DNA of 22,996 nucleotides from Deltaproteobacteria bacterium (GTDB lineage: Bacteria; Desulfobacterota; Binatia; Bin18): the NCBI GenBank assembly GCA_016200595.1, contig JACQEL010000384.1, positions 1-22,996 on the forward strand, written 5' to 3'. The translations under genes and the position numbers were made by a program. The notes beneath the pieces are model-generated. The model was not told the DNA's origin, ran no database searches, and saw only the letters and a list, made by a program, of their open reading frames with translations. Positions 1 through 8,161 of this stretch are shown one piece after another (the first letter of the stretch is position 1; each line of letters starts with the position of its first letter).

Positions 1-454
1 TCCTGACATCAGCCAACAAGAGATCCAGAGAGCTGAGAAACTCGAAACCTCCGGGCTTCACAACCGTAAAGGGGACATTTGACGGGCTAGCGGATCCTCC
101 ATGATCGTCCGACACGGTAACCGTTATGGTGTGAGAATCGCCGGACAGAAGATTAAAATTAAACACCTGACCAAAGCCGCTATTGAGAGCTTGAACACCA
201 TACTTTTGCGCGACGTCACCCCGTTCGGAGCAGCAGGGGATGATAAACGAGGCTTGGCCGTCGATACTGACGCTCACGGAAACCTGCGCACCGGGAGTCG
301 TAGAGAATGCCCAACCGGAAATCACCCCAATACCACTGGCTGGTTGATTTGTCGCTGGGTTTTCCACTTCAAATACGATATCCGCCCAACTCACCCGCGT
401 GAGTAGAACACCACAGCAAACGAGCAGAAAGAAAGAACGATACAGCTGTTTCAT
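1..454 (-). CDS. Secreted Ig-like repeat protein, 3' end outside window
   Basis: The minus strand is open from an ATG at 454 to the left edge, giving 151 codons with no stop. Residues 1-24 form a typical Sec signal peptide: K2 and R6, a hydrophobic core, and an S-W-A cleavage site before D25. The mature part reads as a beta-rich Ig-like module. It has GVISGWAF at 43-50, alternating V/S strands at 57-65, an S-E-R-G-D motif at 76-80, NSGFGQVFNFNLL at 91-103, and a HTITVTVSD strand at 108-116. GW...RGD...GFG...FNWxLL modules of this kind recur in secreted proteins of deltaproteobacteria-like genomes; that link is from memory. Two adjacent cysteines lie at 74-75. The ribosome-binding site is weak. 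It lies downstream of lpxI on the same strand but is separated by 361 bp of hairpins, so it is probably not in that operon. Function unknown. Confidence 0.75.
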   Translation of the reverse strand, partial: MKQLYRSFFLLVCCGVLLTRVSWADIVFEVENPATNQPASGIGVISGWAFSTTPGAQVSVSVSIDGQASFIIPCCSERGDVAQKYGVQALNSGFGQVFNFNLLSGDSHTITVTVSDDHGGSASPSNVPFTVVKPGGFEFLSSLDLLLADVR

Positions 455-616
455 AAGGTTTCTGCTAATGAAGTGAGCACTTGCCCAAGTGCGAGTCCAA
501 GATACCTGCGTGTCAAGTTAAGCCGTTTCCCCGGCTCTGCACTTGAGCGTTCCCTCTCCCCTCGTGGGAAGGGACCCTCGGGCGCAGGGCAAGGGAGAAA
601 ACCTCCGTCAGTTTCT

Positions 617-726
617 CGGTCCCAGGCTCCGCCTGGGACCGCACGGGTCGGGCGGCTCTGCCGCTGCAAGGGCAACCGTAGGCAGGCAGAGCCTGCCACA
701 GAGGGCGTACCCGGGCAGGGCCCGGG
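617..726. repeat. Cluster of four GGC-NNN-GCC hairpins in a 361-bp gene-free stretch
   Basis: The stretch 455-815 holds no credible gene. It carries four perfect hairpins, each with a 3-nt loop: 617-627/631-641 (11 bp, loop TCC), 652-656/660-664 (5 bp, TCT), 681-687/691-697 (7 bp, AGA) and 710-716/720-726 (7 bp, AGG). Arm sequences differ, but each loop is closed by GGC-GCC. The 11-bp hairpin closely matches the one at 13811-13835. A further 6-bp hairpin with a 4-nt loop lies at 477-492. These look like REP-type intergenic palindromes and may stop or stabilise transcripts after lpxI. Confidence 0.75.
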
Positions 727-815
727 CACGAGAGAGCCGTTCAGGAGCAGAAACCGTCTGGGCGCAGGGAACAAAAACAGGATCTATTGCCATTATCAGC
801 CTCAGCGAATTTTCA

Positions 816-1625
816 TCACTCCAGGTTCAGCCCCACAACGCTGATTCCTTGGGCATTAGCAGCAAGCAACAGTTGTGGTTTATCAAGCATCAGCGTCTTC
901 CCAGCCTCCACCGCCAGAGCCGTCGCTCCCACCTCATGCATAACCGCAATCGTGTCTGGGCCGACCGCAGGCACGTCAAAGCGCAGGTCCTGCTGTGGCT
1001 TGCTGACTTTTACTACTACGACTCCCGCCCCACCAAGTTCTCCGCCACGACGGATCGCGGCATTCGTCCCCTCGACACCTTCAACGGCAAGCACGGTGCC
1101 GCGTTTCACTATGACACTCTGACCAATGTCCCAACGGCCGATCTCCTTGGCTACGCTAAATCCCCAACGGAGGTCTTCCCACTGTTCCGCGTTGGGAGTA
1201 GAGGCCGTGAGCACTCCTGCGGGCGCGAGTAAAGAAGAGAGAAAACGGGTGGATTCGACTACGGTAATTCCCTCAGCTTCCAGTTCTTGCGCCACACCGC
1301 GGAGAATCACATCATCCTTAAGACTCGGCAAGCGACTGATAAAAGCCAGGCCACGCGCGTCTGGCTGGAAGTGTGTCAAAGCCCCAGCTTTGTGAATGCC
1401 ACCTGCCATGACCGCCTGCGTGAGGCCAGCAGACTGAAACGTGGCGATGATCTTCCCGAGTTCGCCAACTCGTACCCAGGTCACTTCGGGAATGAGCACT
1501 GCGATTTCTTCCTGAGTTTCCCCTTGATGCGCCACCGCCACGAGTTCAACTCCTTCGGCGCGGGCGGCTTGGGCGAAAATCAGGGGGAACCGACCGTTCC
1601 CGGCAATCAGACCAAGGCGTGGCAT
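816..1625 (-). CDS. lpxI: UDP-2,3-diacylglucosamine pyrophosphatase LpxI
   Basis: LpxI hydrolyses UDP-2,3-diacylglucosamine to lipid X and UMP in lipid A synthesis, in place of LpxH. The protein has 269 residues, close to the usual length of about 270-280. It opens with LGLIAGNGRFPLIFA, the family's N-terminal signature. Its C-terminal domain contains the conserved KRGTVLAVEGVEGTNAAIRRG block and a later VPAVGPDTI segment. The ATG at 1625 lies 12 nt after the lpxA stop, as expected for one operon. LpxB, which uses lipid X and often follows, is not present: the next 361 bp are non-coding. Confidence 0.93.
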   Translation of the reverse strand: MPRLGLIAGNGRFPLIFAQAARAEGVELVAVAHQGETQEEIAVLIPEVTWVRVGELGKIIATFQSAGLTQAVMAGGIHKAGALTHFQPDARGLAFISRLPSLKDDVILRGVAQELEAEGITVVESTRFLSSLLAPAGVLTASTPNAEQWEDLRWGFSVAKEIGRWDIGQSVIVKRGTVLAVEGVEGTNAAIRRGGELGGAGVVVVKVSKPQQDLRFDVPAVGPDTIAVMHEVGATALAVEAGKTLMLDKPQLLLAANAQGISVVGLNLE

Positions 1626-1637
1626 GCAAAGGCAAAC

Positions 1638-2465
1638 TCAGGCGAGTTCAGCTTCCCCTTCCGGGTCAACATGCCCGCGCGGGCGGCAGATGCCGCGTTG
1701 CGAGCACGCGATGAACTCCGCCAGATGCGCAACCTCGGGATAAGAGGAATGTTCCTGACGGACTCGTATCAGCGCGTCCTTGAGAGGAAGTCCCTCAGTA
1801 AAAAAGGTGCGGTAGGCTTTTTTGATCGCGGTCAACTGGGCAGGTTGAAGTCCGCGACGTTTGAGGCCGATGAGATTAAGACCGTAGAGATGCGCGCGGT
1901 CTCCGCTCGCCAGGCAATAGGGCGGGACATCGAGTGAGACCATCGACCCGGCTCCGATATACGCGGACTCGCCGATGCGGGCAAACTGGTGCACGGCGGC
2001 CAAGGCGGCGATAGTCACATAGTCTTCTAAGGTGACATGCCCGCCGAGCGCGGCACTATTGGCTAAGATCACCTGATTGCCGATGAGACAGTCATGGGCT
2101 ACGTGCGAGTACACCATGAAAAGATTGTCGTCGCCGATGCGGGTCACCATGCCACCGCCGGCAGTGCCAGGGTTGAGGGTGGCAAACTCACGAATGGTGT
2201 TGCGATTGCCGATGCTGAGCAGGCTGTCTTCACCGCGATATTTCTTATCTTGGGGAATGGCGCCCACGCTGGCAAACTGAAAGACACGATTCTCACAGCC
2301 CAGGGTCGTCTGCCCTTCAATGACCGCGTGCGGCCCGATCCAGCTATTTTTGCCGATGCGCACCCGCGGGCCAATGACCGTATACGGCCCAATTTCGATC
2401 CCGTGATCGAGTTCTGCACCCGGCGCCACCGTGGCAGAGGGATGGATGACTGTCTCGTGCGTCAC
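1638..2465 (-). CDS. lpxA: UDP-N-acetylglucosamine O-acyltransferase LpxA
   Basis: LpxA carries out the first step of lipid A synthesis, moving a 3-hydroxyacyl chain from ACP to UDP-GlcNAc. The 275-residue protein has the left-handed beta-helix hexapeptide pattern over residues 7-190 and a helical C-terminal domain after that. His124 in SHVAHDCLIGN matches the catalytic His125 of E. coli, and AVHQF at 157-161 is also conserved. Ala172 aligns with E. coli Gly173, the 'hydrocarbon ruler' that sets acyl length. The start is GTG at 2465. It overlaps the fabZ stop by 4 nt (GTGA), implying coupled translation. The C-terminal tail (about 255-275) is longer and more charged than usual. Confidence 0.96.
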   Translation of the reverse strand: MTHETVIHPSATVAPGAELDHGIEIGPYTVIGPRVRIGKNSWIGPHAVIEGQTTLGCENRVFQFASVGAIPQDKKYRGEDSLLSIGNRNTIREFATLNPGTAGGGMVTRIGDDNLFMVYSHVAHDCLIGNQVILANSAALGGHVTLEDYVTIAALAAVHQFARIGESAYIGAGSMVSLDVPPYCLASGDRAHLYGLNLIGLKRRGLQPAQLTAIKKAYRTFFTEGLPLKDALIRVRQEHSSYPEVAHLAEFIACSQRGICRPRGHVDPEGEAELA

Positions 2466-2914
2466 TGAGGTCCCTGGTCCTCTGCCGACGTTTCGGCAAG
2501 CGTAAATTCTAACTCGGCAACGACTTTGCCCGCGACCGAGGCCGCGCCGCGCATTTTCCAGAATGGCCCGTGTCGTCGCACTGCCTCTACCTCTAAACGG
2601 AGTTGGTCGCCTGGAATGACTTTTTGCCGAAAGCGCGCATGATCAAGCGCGGTCAGCATCGCAATCTTCCCTCGCCCCATGGTATCCGGCGACGTGACGT
2701 GGGCGAGAATGCCACCAGTCTGCACTACCGCTTCGCACAGTAACACCCCCGGCATGAGCGGCCGGCCGGGAAAGTGACCGCTGAAAAAGGGCTCATTCAC
2801 CGTCACGTTCTTGAGGGCGACGATGCGTCGGCCAATGTCGATCTCCACGACCCGATCAACCAACAGAAAGGGATAGCGGTGAGGGAGGATCGCAGCGACC
2901 TCGAATTTATCCAT
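2462..2914 (-). CDS. fabZ: 3-hydroxyacyl-ACP dehydratase FabZ
   Basis: FabZ dehydrates 3-hydroxyacyl-ACP in fatty acid elongation and competes with LpxA for the same hydroxyacyl-ACP pool, which explains its place beside lpxA. The protein is 150 residues and hot-dog folded. It has HRYPFLLVDRV at 12-22 and the active-site helix motif FFSGHFPGRPLMPGVL at 43-58. His47 and Glu61 are the expected catalytic pair. The ATG at 2914 lies 7 nt after the skp stop. In related operons lpxD sits between skp and fabZ; here there is no room for it. Confidence 0.96.
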   Translation of the reverse strand: MDKFEVAAILPHRYPFLLVDRVVEIDIGRRIVALKNVTVNEPFFSGHFPGRPLMPGVLLCEAVVQTGGILAHVTSPDTMGRGKIAMLTALDHARFRQKVIPGDQLRLEVEAVRRHGPFWKMRGAASVAGKVVAELEFTLAETSAEDQGPQ

Positions 2915-2921
2915 AGCCGGA

Positions 2922-3482
2922 TTACTCGGCAGCAGCGGTTTTATTCCCTGCTTTCGACGAAACCTTGGTTCCTTTTTGATTATAGGTTTTGATGACCGTG
3001 TCGGTCAGATCAATCGCCTTGGCGCCATACAACACCACCGTGTTGTTGCCTTCCAGAATGACGGTGTAGCTTCCCTGCTCGCCCATTTCTAAGATCACCT
3101 GGCGTAATTCCTCCAGAATCCGGCCAGTCAGATCCCGATCTTTGATTTTCAGCTCTTGTTGTGAATCGTCGTATAGCCGCTGAAAGTCCCGCAGTTTTTG
3201 GCGGTAATCACGCTCTAAGTTATCGCGTTCTTCCTCGCGCAACAGCAGCCCTTTTTTCTCCAATTCGTCCTTGAGCTTCTCGACCTCGCTTTTGCGTTTT
3301 TCCAGGCTTTGTTCCATCCGATCAACTTCAACCTTGAAGGTTTCTTTCGCTTTTCTCCCAGCCTCGGACTCGTTCAGGGCGCGTTGTAAGTCCACGTAGC
3401 CGATTCTGAGAGCCTCTTGTGCCCAGGCCAGCGCTGGAAGACACACGAGACAAAGCACTAGGCCTTTTAGTGCATGACGCAT
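2922..3482 (-). CDS. skp: Periplasmic chaperone Skp/OmpH family
   Basis: Skp holds unfolded outer-membrane proteins in the periplasm before BamA inserts them. The protein has 186 residues. A signal peptide covers about 1-21, ending A-W-A before Q22. The next segment, LRIGYVDLQRALNESEAGRKA, is the family's conserved N-terminal strand and helix. Residues about 45-125 are long charged helices with heptad-like spacing, the Skp tentacles. The C-terminal part (TVILEGNNTVVLYGAKAIDLTD) rebuilds the body domain. It follows bamA on the same strand, with an 80-nt gap and an AGGAG-like site about 12 nt before the ATG. Confidence 0.93.
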   Translation of the reverse strand: MRHALKGLVLCLVCLPALAWAQEALRIGYVDLQRALNESEAGRKAKETFKVEVDRMEQSLEKRKSEVEKLKDELEKKGLLLREEERDNLERDYRQKLRDFQRLYDDSQQELKIKDRDLTGRILEELRQVILEMGEQGSYTVILEGNNTVVLYGAKAIDLTDTVIKTYNQKGTKVSSKAGNKTAAAE

Positions 3483-3562
3483 GCTATTTGTTCTCCTAAC
3501 TTTCGCACAGCCCCCGTCTCGGACCCGTATGAGTGCCAGAGATCGCGAGTGAGCTGCAAAGA

Positions 3563-6028
3563 CTAAAATGGCGACCCTCGATATCCGCTCGAACCTCCAC
3601 CGGATCCGCCAAAGCCGCCAAACGAGAAGTGCAAGGTGCTGGTTTTTTCATCTTGCTTGGGATTCAGCGCCTTGCCCAGTTCAATGCGGATCGGCCCGAA
3701 CGGCGAACGCCAGCGGACACCCGCACCGACCGAGTACCGCAAGTCAGAAGGGTCGAGCCCCTGTTTATGGGTGAAGGCATTGCCGATGTCGTTGAACACT
3801 ACTCCTTTGAGGTTGAGTTGCTGCACGATCGGAAAAGAGAGTTCGTTGTTGAGCACCATCTCTTCGCTGCCGCCGATCGGACGCATATAGGTTTTGAGTC
3901 TGTGTCCGCCGGGAGCACTATCATCGGTCACACTGACAGTGACTGCTTCGCGCGGTCCCAGGCCGCGTTCCGCAAACCCGCGGATCGAATTGATCCCGCC
4001 CGGGAAGTAGCGATCGAAGAGCGGCAAATCGCCACTGAGAATTTCCTGGCCGCGCGTCGCAATAGGCGTGGTCTCGGTAAAGTCGATATCCCCATCGCCA
4101 TAACCGAGAAATCCGCCAATCATCCAGGTAAACGTTCCCCACTTCGGACTGGTATAGACCGGGGTATAGAAGCGGGTTTCCAACTCGGTCTTGGTGTAAT
4201 TCGTGCTGCCTCCCAGCCCTGCATAAGCGAACGAGAACTGCTGCATCGATCCGCCGGTTGGATCGATAGGATTATTCAAGGTGTTCCGCGAGAGCGAGGG
4301 CGTGGTCGTCCCGGTTGACCTCGTCCCGCCCTCGGCACGGATCGCGTCCGGAGTGATAGGGTCGAAGTTACTGATTTTGGATTGTTCCAATTGGTACTGC
4401 AGCCCGAGACGCACATCTTCGAGCGGGAGTCCCCAGAGGGAATAGAAACCCAAGGCAGTCAGCGGGTAGTAGATGCGTGTCGCTGCACCGAGACCAGAGC
4501 GGTCAAAGTCCTCATAGGCAAACCGCCAATCGAAGAGGTCTGCTCCCAACGTCACCGGGGTATCGAGGAAATAAGGATCGGTGAAACTCAGCACCGTATT
4601 GCGATACAGCGAACCGATACTGCCCCCGACGACTAACTGCTGGCCCCGCCCCATGAGGTTGTTTTCCTGCACCCGGGCGCTGGCGACGATGCTGGTAGAC
4701 GAATTGAAGCCTGCGCCAACGCTGAAAGCGCCGGTTTGTGCTTCCTTCACATCGACCAAGACGTTGAGGAGATCGTTGCGCACGCCGCGCTGGGTCGTCA
4801 GGTTTACGTCCTCAAAGTAGCCGAGGCGCTGGATGCGCTCGCGGCTGTATTGCAGGCCGGTGGCAGAAAAGAGGCTCTGCTCCTGAATGCGCAGTTCGCG
4901 CCGGATCACTTTGTCTCGGGTTTTGGTATTCCCGGCAATGTCGATCCGGTCAACATACGTCTCCGGACCTTTATCCACTTGGTAGGTAATATTGACGATC
5001 TTGTCGTCTGCACGGACATCCGTCTCCGGCTCGACGTTGACAAAGGCGTAGCCTTGGTCGCTGAAGTATCCGGTCAAACGAAAGACATCGTCACGCAAAG
5101 TACTGGCCTTAAAAGTCTGGCCTTTTTCCAGGGTCACCAGCCGTATCGCTCGGTCTGCACCGCCCGGCACCTCACCGCTGAACTTTATCTCGCCGATCTT
5201 GTACTGCTCGCCTTCATCAATGCGCATGGTGAGGTACAACCCATCTTCCTTGCGTGCCACCCGAGGTTCGTCGATACGAACGTTGATATAGCCATGATCG
5301 TAGTAAAACGCGGTCAACCGCTCGACATCAGTTTTGAGCGCGTCGTTATTGAGGACCCCACTGTTGAGGAAACGCGAAAGGAAATTCTTTTTGCGCGTGG
5401 CCATTACCGACCGCAGTTCATCGCTAGAGAAAGCCTCATTGCCCTCGAACTCGATATCCTTGACGCCTATCTTCTCGTTTTCGTTTACCGTAAAGGTGAG
5501 ATTGGTCTCTCCGGTGGAGGGCTCTTCCGTCCGGTAGGTAATTTCCGCGTCGAGAAAGCCTTTCTTTTCGTAGGCTTTTTTCGTTTCCTCAATGCCACGG
5601 CGGATCTTCACGGGGTTGAGAATCGTGCGGGGGTGGATCTTGAGGGCATTCTCGAAGTCCTCTTTGGATAATCCTTTATTCCCCTCGATGCGTACTTCGC
5701 GGATGAGCGGTCGTTCGTGCACCTGATACGTTAGGATCGTACGACCGTGCTCCTCGTTCACGCTGACCTCAACGTCGCTGAAGAACCCCATCTCATAAAT
5801 CGCGCGCACGTCCATATCGACAGCCGCGGGATTCAACGGGTCCCCAAGGCGACTAGCAATGTGGACGCGGATCGCTTCTTCTTCCACCCGGTCGTTTCCG
5901 ACCACCTTGATGTCAGTAATCGGAGAACCCGCCCCAGCGACAGGAGAAGGATCAGCAGCCCACACCTGGCCGGAGAGGAGCAGAAGGATTGCGCCCACCA
6001 TCCAGATCTTGCAGATCTTGTGCACCAT
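3563..6028 (-). CDS. bamA: Outer-membrane protein assembly factor BamA
   Basis: BamA is the Omp85-family pore that folds beta-barrels into the outer membrane. The 821-residue protein has a signal peptide (1-24, VWA before A25). Five POTRA domains follow at roughly 36-105, 107-183, 187-265, 268-345 and 358-430. A 16-strand barrel fills the remainder. The L6 motif SIRGF is at 681-685, and the barrel closes with strands rich in alternating aromatics (GVRWRSPFGPIRIELG at 770-785). The barrel's usual C-terminal signal, LHFSFGGF, ends at 806, but 15 more mostly Gly/Ser residues follow, again ending in Phe. A strong GGGGGAG site lies 6 nt before the ATG. Confidence 0.97.
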   Translation of the reverse strand: MVHKICKIWMVGAILLLLSGQVWAADPSPVAGAGSPITDIKVVGNDRVEEEAIRVHIASRLGDPLNPAAVDMDVRAIYEMGFFSDVEVSVNEEHGRTILTYQVHERPLIREVRIEGNKGLSKEDFENALKIHPRTILNPVKIRRGIEETKKAYEKKGFLDAEITYRTEEPSTGETNLTFTVNENEKIGVKDIEFEGNEAFSSDELRSVMATRKKNFLSRFLNSGVLNNDALKTDVERLTAFYYDHGYINVRIDEPRVARKEDGLYLTMRIDEGEQYKIGEIKFSGEVPGGADRAIRLVTLEKGQTFKASTLRDDVFRLTGYFSDQGYAFVNVEPETDVRADDKIVNITYQVDKGPETYVDRIDIAGNTKTRDKVIRRELRIQEQSLFSATGLQYSRERIQRLGYFEDVNLTTQRGVRNDLLNVLVDVKEAQTGAFSVGAGFNSSTSIVASARVQENNLMGRGQQLVVGGSIGSLYRNTVLSFTDPYFLDTPVTLGADLFDWRFAYEDFDRSGLGAATRIYYPLTALGFYSLWGLPLEDVRLGLQYQLEQSKISNFDPITPDAIRAEGGTRSTGTTTPSLSRNTLNNPIDPTGGSMQQFSFAYAGLGGSTNYTKTELETRFYTPVYTSPKWGTFTWMIGGFLGYGDGDIDFTETTPIATRGQEILSGDLPLFDRYFPGGINSIRGFAERGLGPREAVTVSVTDDSAPGGHRLKTYMRPIGGSEEMVLNNELSFPIVQQLNLKGVVFNDIGNAFTHKQGLDPSDLRYSVGAGVRWRSPFGPIRIELGKALNPKQDEKTSTLHFSFGGFGGSGGGSSGYRGSPF

Positions 6029-6043
6029 AAAAGTCTCCCCCTT

Positions 6044-6081
6044 CCCGGGGATGTGCTCCCCCCTAACAGAATCCCCCCGGG
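6044..6081 (-). promoter_or_regulatory. GC-rich hairpin in the bamA leader
   Basis: Between lolD and bamA, ATCCCCCCGGG (6071-6081) can pair with CCCGGGGAT (6044-6052), with two bases bulged and an 18-nt loop. It sits in the transcribed leader of bamA, just upstream of the ribosome-binding site at about 6035-6041. There is no U tract, so it is not a good terminator. It could protect or tune the bamA transcript; that is only an inference. Confidence 0.3.
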
Positions 6082-6161
6082 TTGTAAAGTCGCTCAGCCC
6101 CTATCAAAAAGGCAACTCTCAGCAAACGCCCCAACAATTCTCGAACATTTTCCCGACTCCC

Positions 6162-6860
6162 TTACCCTGACACCGCTTTCAGCTTCCCTCCACTCAGTCG
6201 GAGGGTGCGATCCATAGCCGCGGCTAACTTTTCGCTGTGCGTGACGATCGCCATCGTCACCCCCAACTCCTGATTGAGCGAAAGCAGCAAGCGGAGTACT
6301 CCTTCGCCGGTCACTGGATCAAGGTTACCGGTGGGTTCGTCAGCGAGCACGACCCGCGGCCCCAGCACGAGGGCGCGGGCAACCGCCACGCGCTGCTGTT
6401 CTCCACCAGAGAGTTCACCGGGCCGGTGTGTGAGACGTTCACCCAAGCCAACCTTACGTAACATCTCTTCAGCCCTGGTGCGCGCCTCCGCCCAGGAGAA
6501 ACCGGCAATCAGACCCGGCATCGAGACATTCTCCAGCGCCGTGAAGTCGGGTAGCAAATGGTGAAATTGAAAGATGAAACCGATCTCACGCGTACGCAGT
6601 GCGGCTAACTCCGCCTCGGGCAGAGCAAATACATCCTGATCGTCGAGCCATACCTTACCTGCGCTCGGCTGGTCGAGCGTGCCAAGAATATGCAGCAGGG
6701 TGCTCTTCCCCACTCCCGACTCACCGATGATTGCCACCCGTTCGGTGCGGCGAATCTCTAAGTCCAGATCCTCCAGCACATGGATGGTATGCTCGCCCTC
6801 TCCATAGCGTTTGCTCAACTGCTCGGCCCGAATCAAGACCTCCTCAGCCACCAGTACCAC
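6162..6860 (-). CDS. lolD: Lipoprotein-releasing ABC transporter ATPase LolD
   Basis: LolD is the ATPase that powers lipoprotein release from the inner membrane by the Lol permease. The protein has 232 residues. Walker A is GESGVGKS (46-53), the signature motif LSGGEQ is at 150-155 and Walker B VVLADEP at 170-176. The switch histidine is H208. The segment FQFHHLLPDFTALENVSMP (98-116) is typical of LolD and separates it from MacB-like ATPases. The start is GTG at 6860, with GGAG four bases upstream; a second GTG lies three codons in, and there is no ATG nearby. It follows the broken permease gene, and 119 bp of heptanucleotide repeats lie between them. Confidence 0.95.
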   Translation of the reverse strand: MVLVAEEVLIRAEQLSKRYGEGEHTIHVLEDLDLEIRRTERVAIIGESGVGKSTLLHILGTLDQPSAGKVWLDDQDVFALPEAELAALRTREIGFIFQFHHLLPDFTALENVSMPGLIAGFSWAEARTRAEEMLRKVGLGERLTHRPGELSGGEQQRVAVARALVLGPRVVLADEPTGNLDPVTGEGVLRLLLSLNQELGVTMAIVTHSEKLAAAMDRTLRLSGGKLKAVSG

Positions 6861-6880
6861 CCCGCTCCAAGCGGCCAGCA

Positions 6881-6906
6881 GTCAGTTGCCAGTTGTCAGT
6901 TGTCAG
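6881..6906. repeat. Heptanucleotide tandem array, unit GTCAGTT
   Basis: Three full 7-bp units (GTCAGTT, GCCAGTT, GTCAGTT) plus a partial fourth lie between the permease gene and lolD. This is one of seven period-7 arrays in the window. Confidence 0.85.
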
Positions 6907-6940
6907 AAAAGACTGAGCCTCACGGCGCCTTCTGGTATTT

Positions 6941-6975
6941 GACATCGGACATCGGACATCGGACGCCGGACGTTT
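6941..6975. repeat. Heptanucleotide tandem array, unit GACATCG
   Basis: Five 7-bp units lie here: three exact GACATCG, then GACGCCG and GACGTTT. The array sits just past the stop codon of the Lol permease gene (6980-6982) and 34 bp from the GTCAGTT array. Only the GAC start of the unit is kept in the last two copies. Confidence 0.85.
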
Positions 6976-6979
6976 TTGC

Positions 6980-8154
6980 TCACTCATAACGAATCACCTC
7001 CACCGGGGTCAACGCCGCGGCTTGGCGCGCCGGGTAGATGGTCGCCAGCAAGCAGATGATGATTGAGGCTGCCGCTACCATCACAAAGTTCTCAGGGTAG
7101 ATCTTGACCGGCAAAGTCGAGACATAAAATACATCCTTCGGCAGTTCAATAAAATGATAGTGCTCCAACAACCAACAGCCACCATAGCCCAGCAAGGTTC
7201 CTAATAAGGTTCCGACCACGCCGATAATCAGACCTTTATAAATAAAGATGCGGCCAACCGAACGGCTCGTCGCGCCCATCGATTTCAGCACGGCAATGTC
7301 CTTCCGCTTCTCCATCACTACCATAATAAGCGTGGCAATGATGTTGAACGCCGCTACCAAGATGATGAGTAACAGCACGACAAAATAGACCGTCTTTTCT
7401 AGAGCCAGCGCAGCAAACAGATTGCGCTGGCTCTCGGTCCAATCCCGCGCCTTATAGGGAAAGCCGAGTGTCGCTTCCAACTGGCGAGCGACCGTCGACG
7501 CCGCATAGACATCCTGAACGCGCACTTCGACCCCCGTCACCCGAGTCCCCAGGCCGAAAAACGCTTGCGCATCGGCCAGGGCCATCATCATCAGGCCCTC
7601 GTCGTAGGAATACATGCCCGAGTCGAATAAGCCAGCCACGACAAAGCGTTTCACCTTGGGCACCAACCCTAAGGGCCCCGGAGTGTTATTCAGGGGGGAG
7701 ACGACGTTAATGGGATCGCCCAGAATCACGCCGAGCTGCTGCGCCAGGGCTCGGCCGATAATCACGCCGGAAAGAGAGACGCTACGCGCCTCCGTTCCAT
7801 CACGTGTCGTCCGCGGACCAATACCCCGGCGACACTCTGGCGAGAGGTGATCATCACCTGGCTATAGATGAAAGGCGCCGCAGCCACCACGCCTGGTACC
7901 TGTTGCACCTTCTCCACAATCTGTTCGTAATTATCAATCGGACCAGTCAGGCTGGAAACCACAATATGGGGATTAAAACCCAGAATACGATCGCGCAGAT
8001 CTTCCTCAAAACCGGTCATGACCGACAGGACGATATCGAGCGTCATGACGCCGATCATCACCCCGACTGCAGTAATGACAGTAATTAACGAAATGAACGT
8101 CTCGCGCCGTTTGGCACGCAGGTAGCGCAGACTAATAAAGAGTTCGTAACGCAC
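6980..8154 (-). pseudogene. lolC: Lol permease (LolC/LolE family), frame-broken with an internal gap
   Basis: This is the FtsX-like membrane subunit that works with LolD. The 5' part (8154 to 7762) begins MRYELFISLRYLRAKRR, followed by a membrane helix at about 20-46 and the start of the periplasmic domain, and is natural up to VLVRG near residue 115. The 3' part resumes in another frame as SGVIIGRALAQQLGV at about 7770 and runs to the normal end, with membrane helices and VIRYE. Families of this type have roughly 30-40 residues between these two blocks, so the lesion is a frame break plus a deletion, not one lost base. A 10-bp palindrome, GTCCGCGGAC, lies at the break (7809-7818). The start is GTG with no Shine-Dalgarno sequence; a heptanucleotide array lies right behind it. 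As lolD is intact and this function is normally essential, a sequence or assembly error is a real possibility. Confidence 0.88.
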
Positions 8155-8161
8155 AAGGCTG

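Noticed and set aside
101..406. Open frame on the plus strand
   Set aside because: It is antisense to the secreted protein, which has a signal peptide and a recognisable module; the plus frame has no family-like features.
473..844. Several overlapping open frames on both strands of the hairpin region
   Set aside because: They are produced by GC-rich palindromes, lack ribosome-binding sites and have low-complexity Arg/Pro/Gly content.
6881..6975. CRISPR array
   Set aside because: The repeats are 7 bp and contiguous, with no spacers and no cas genes.
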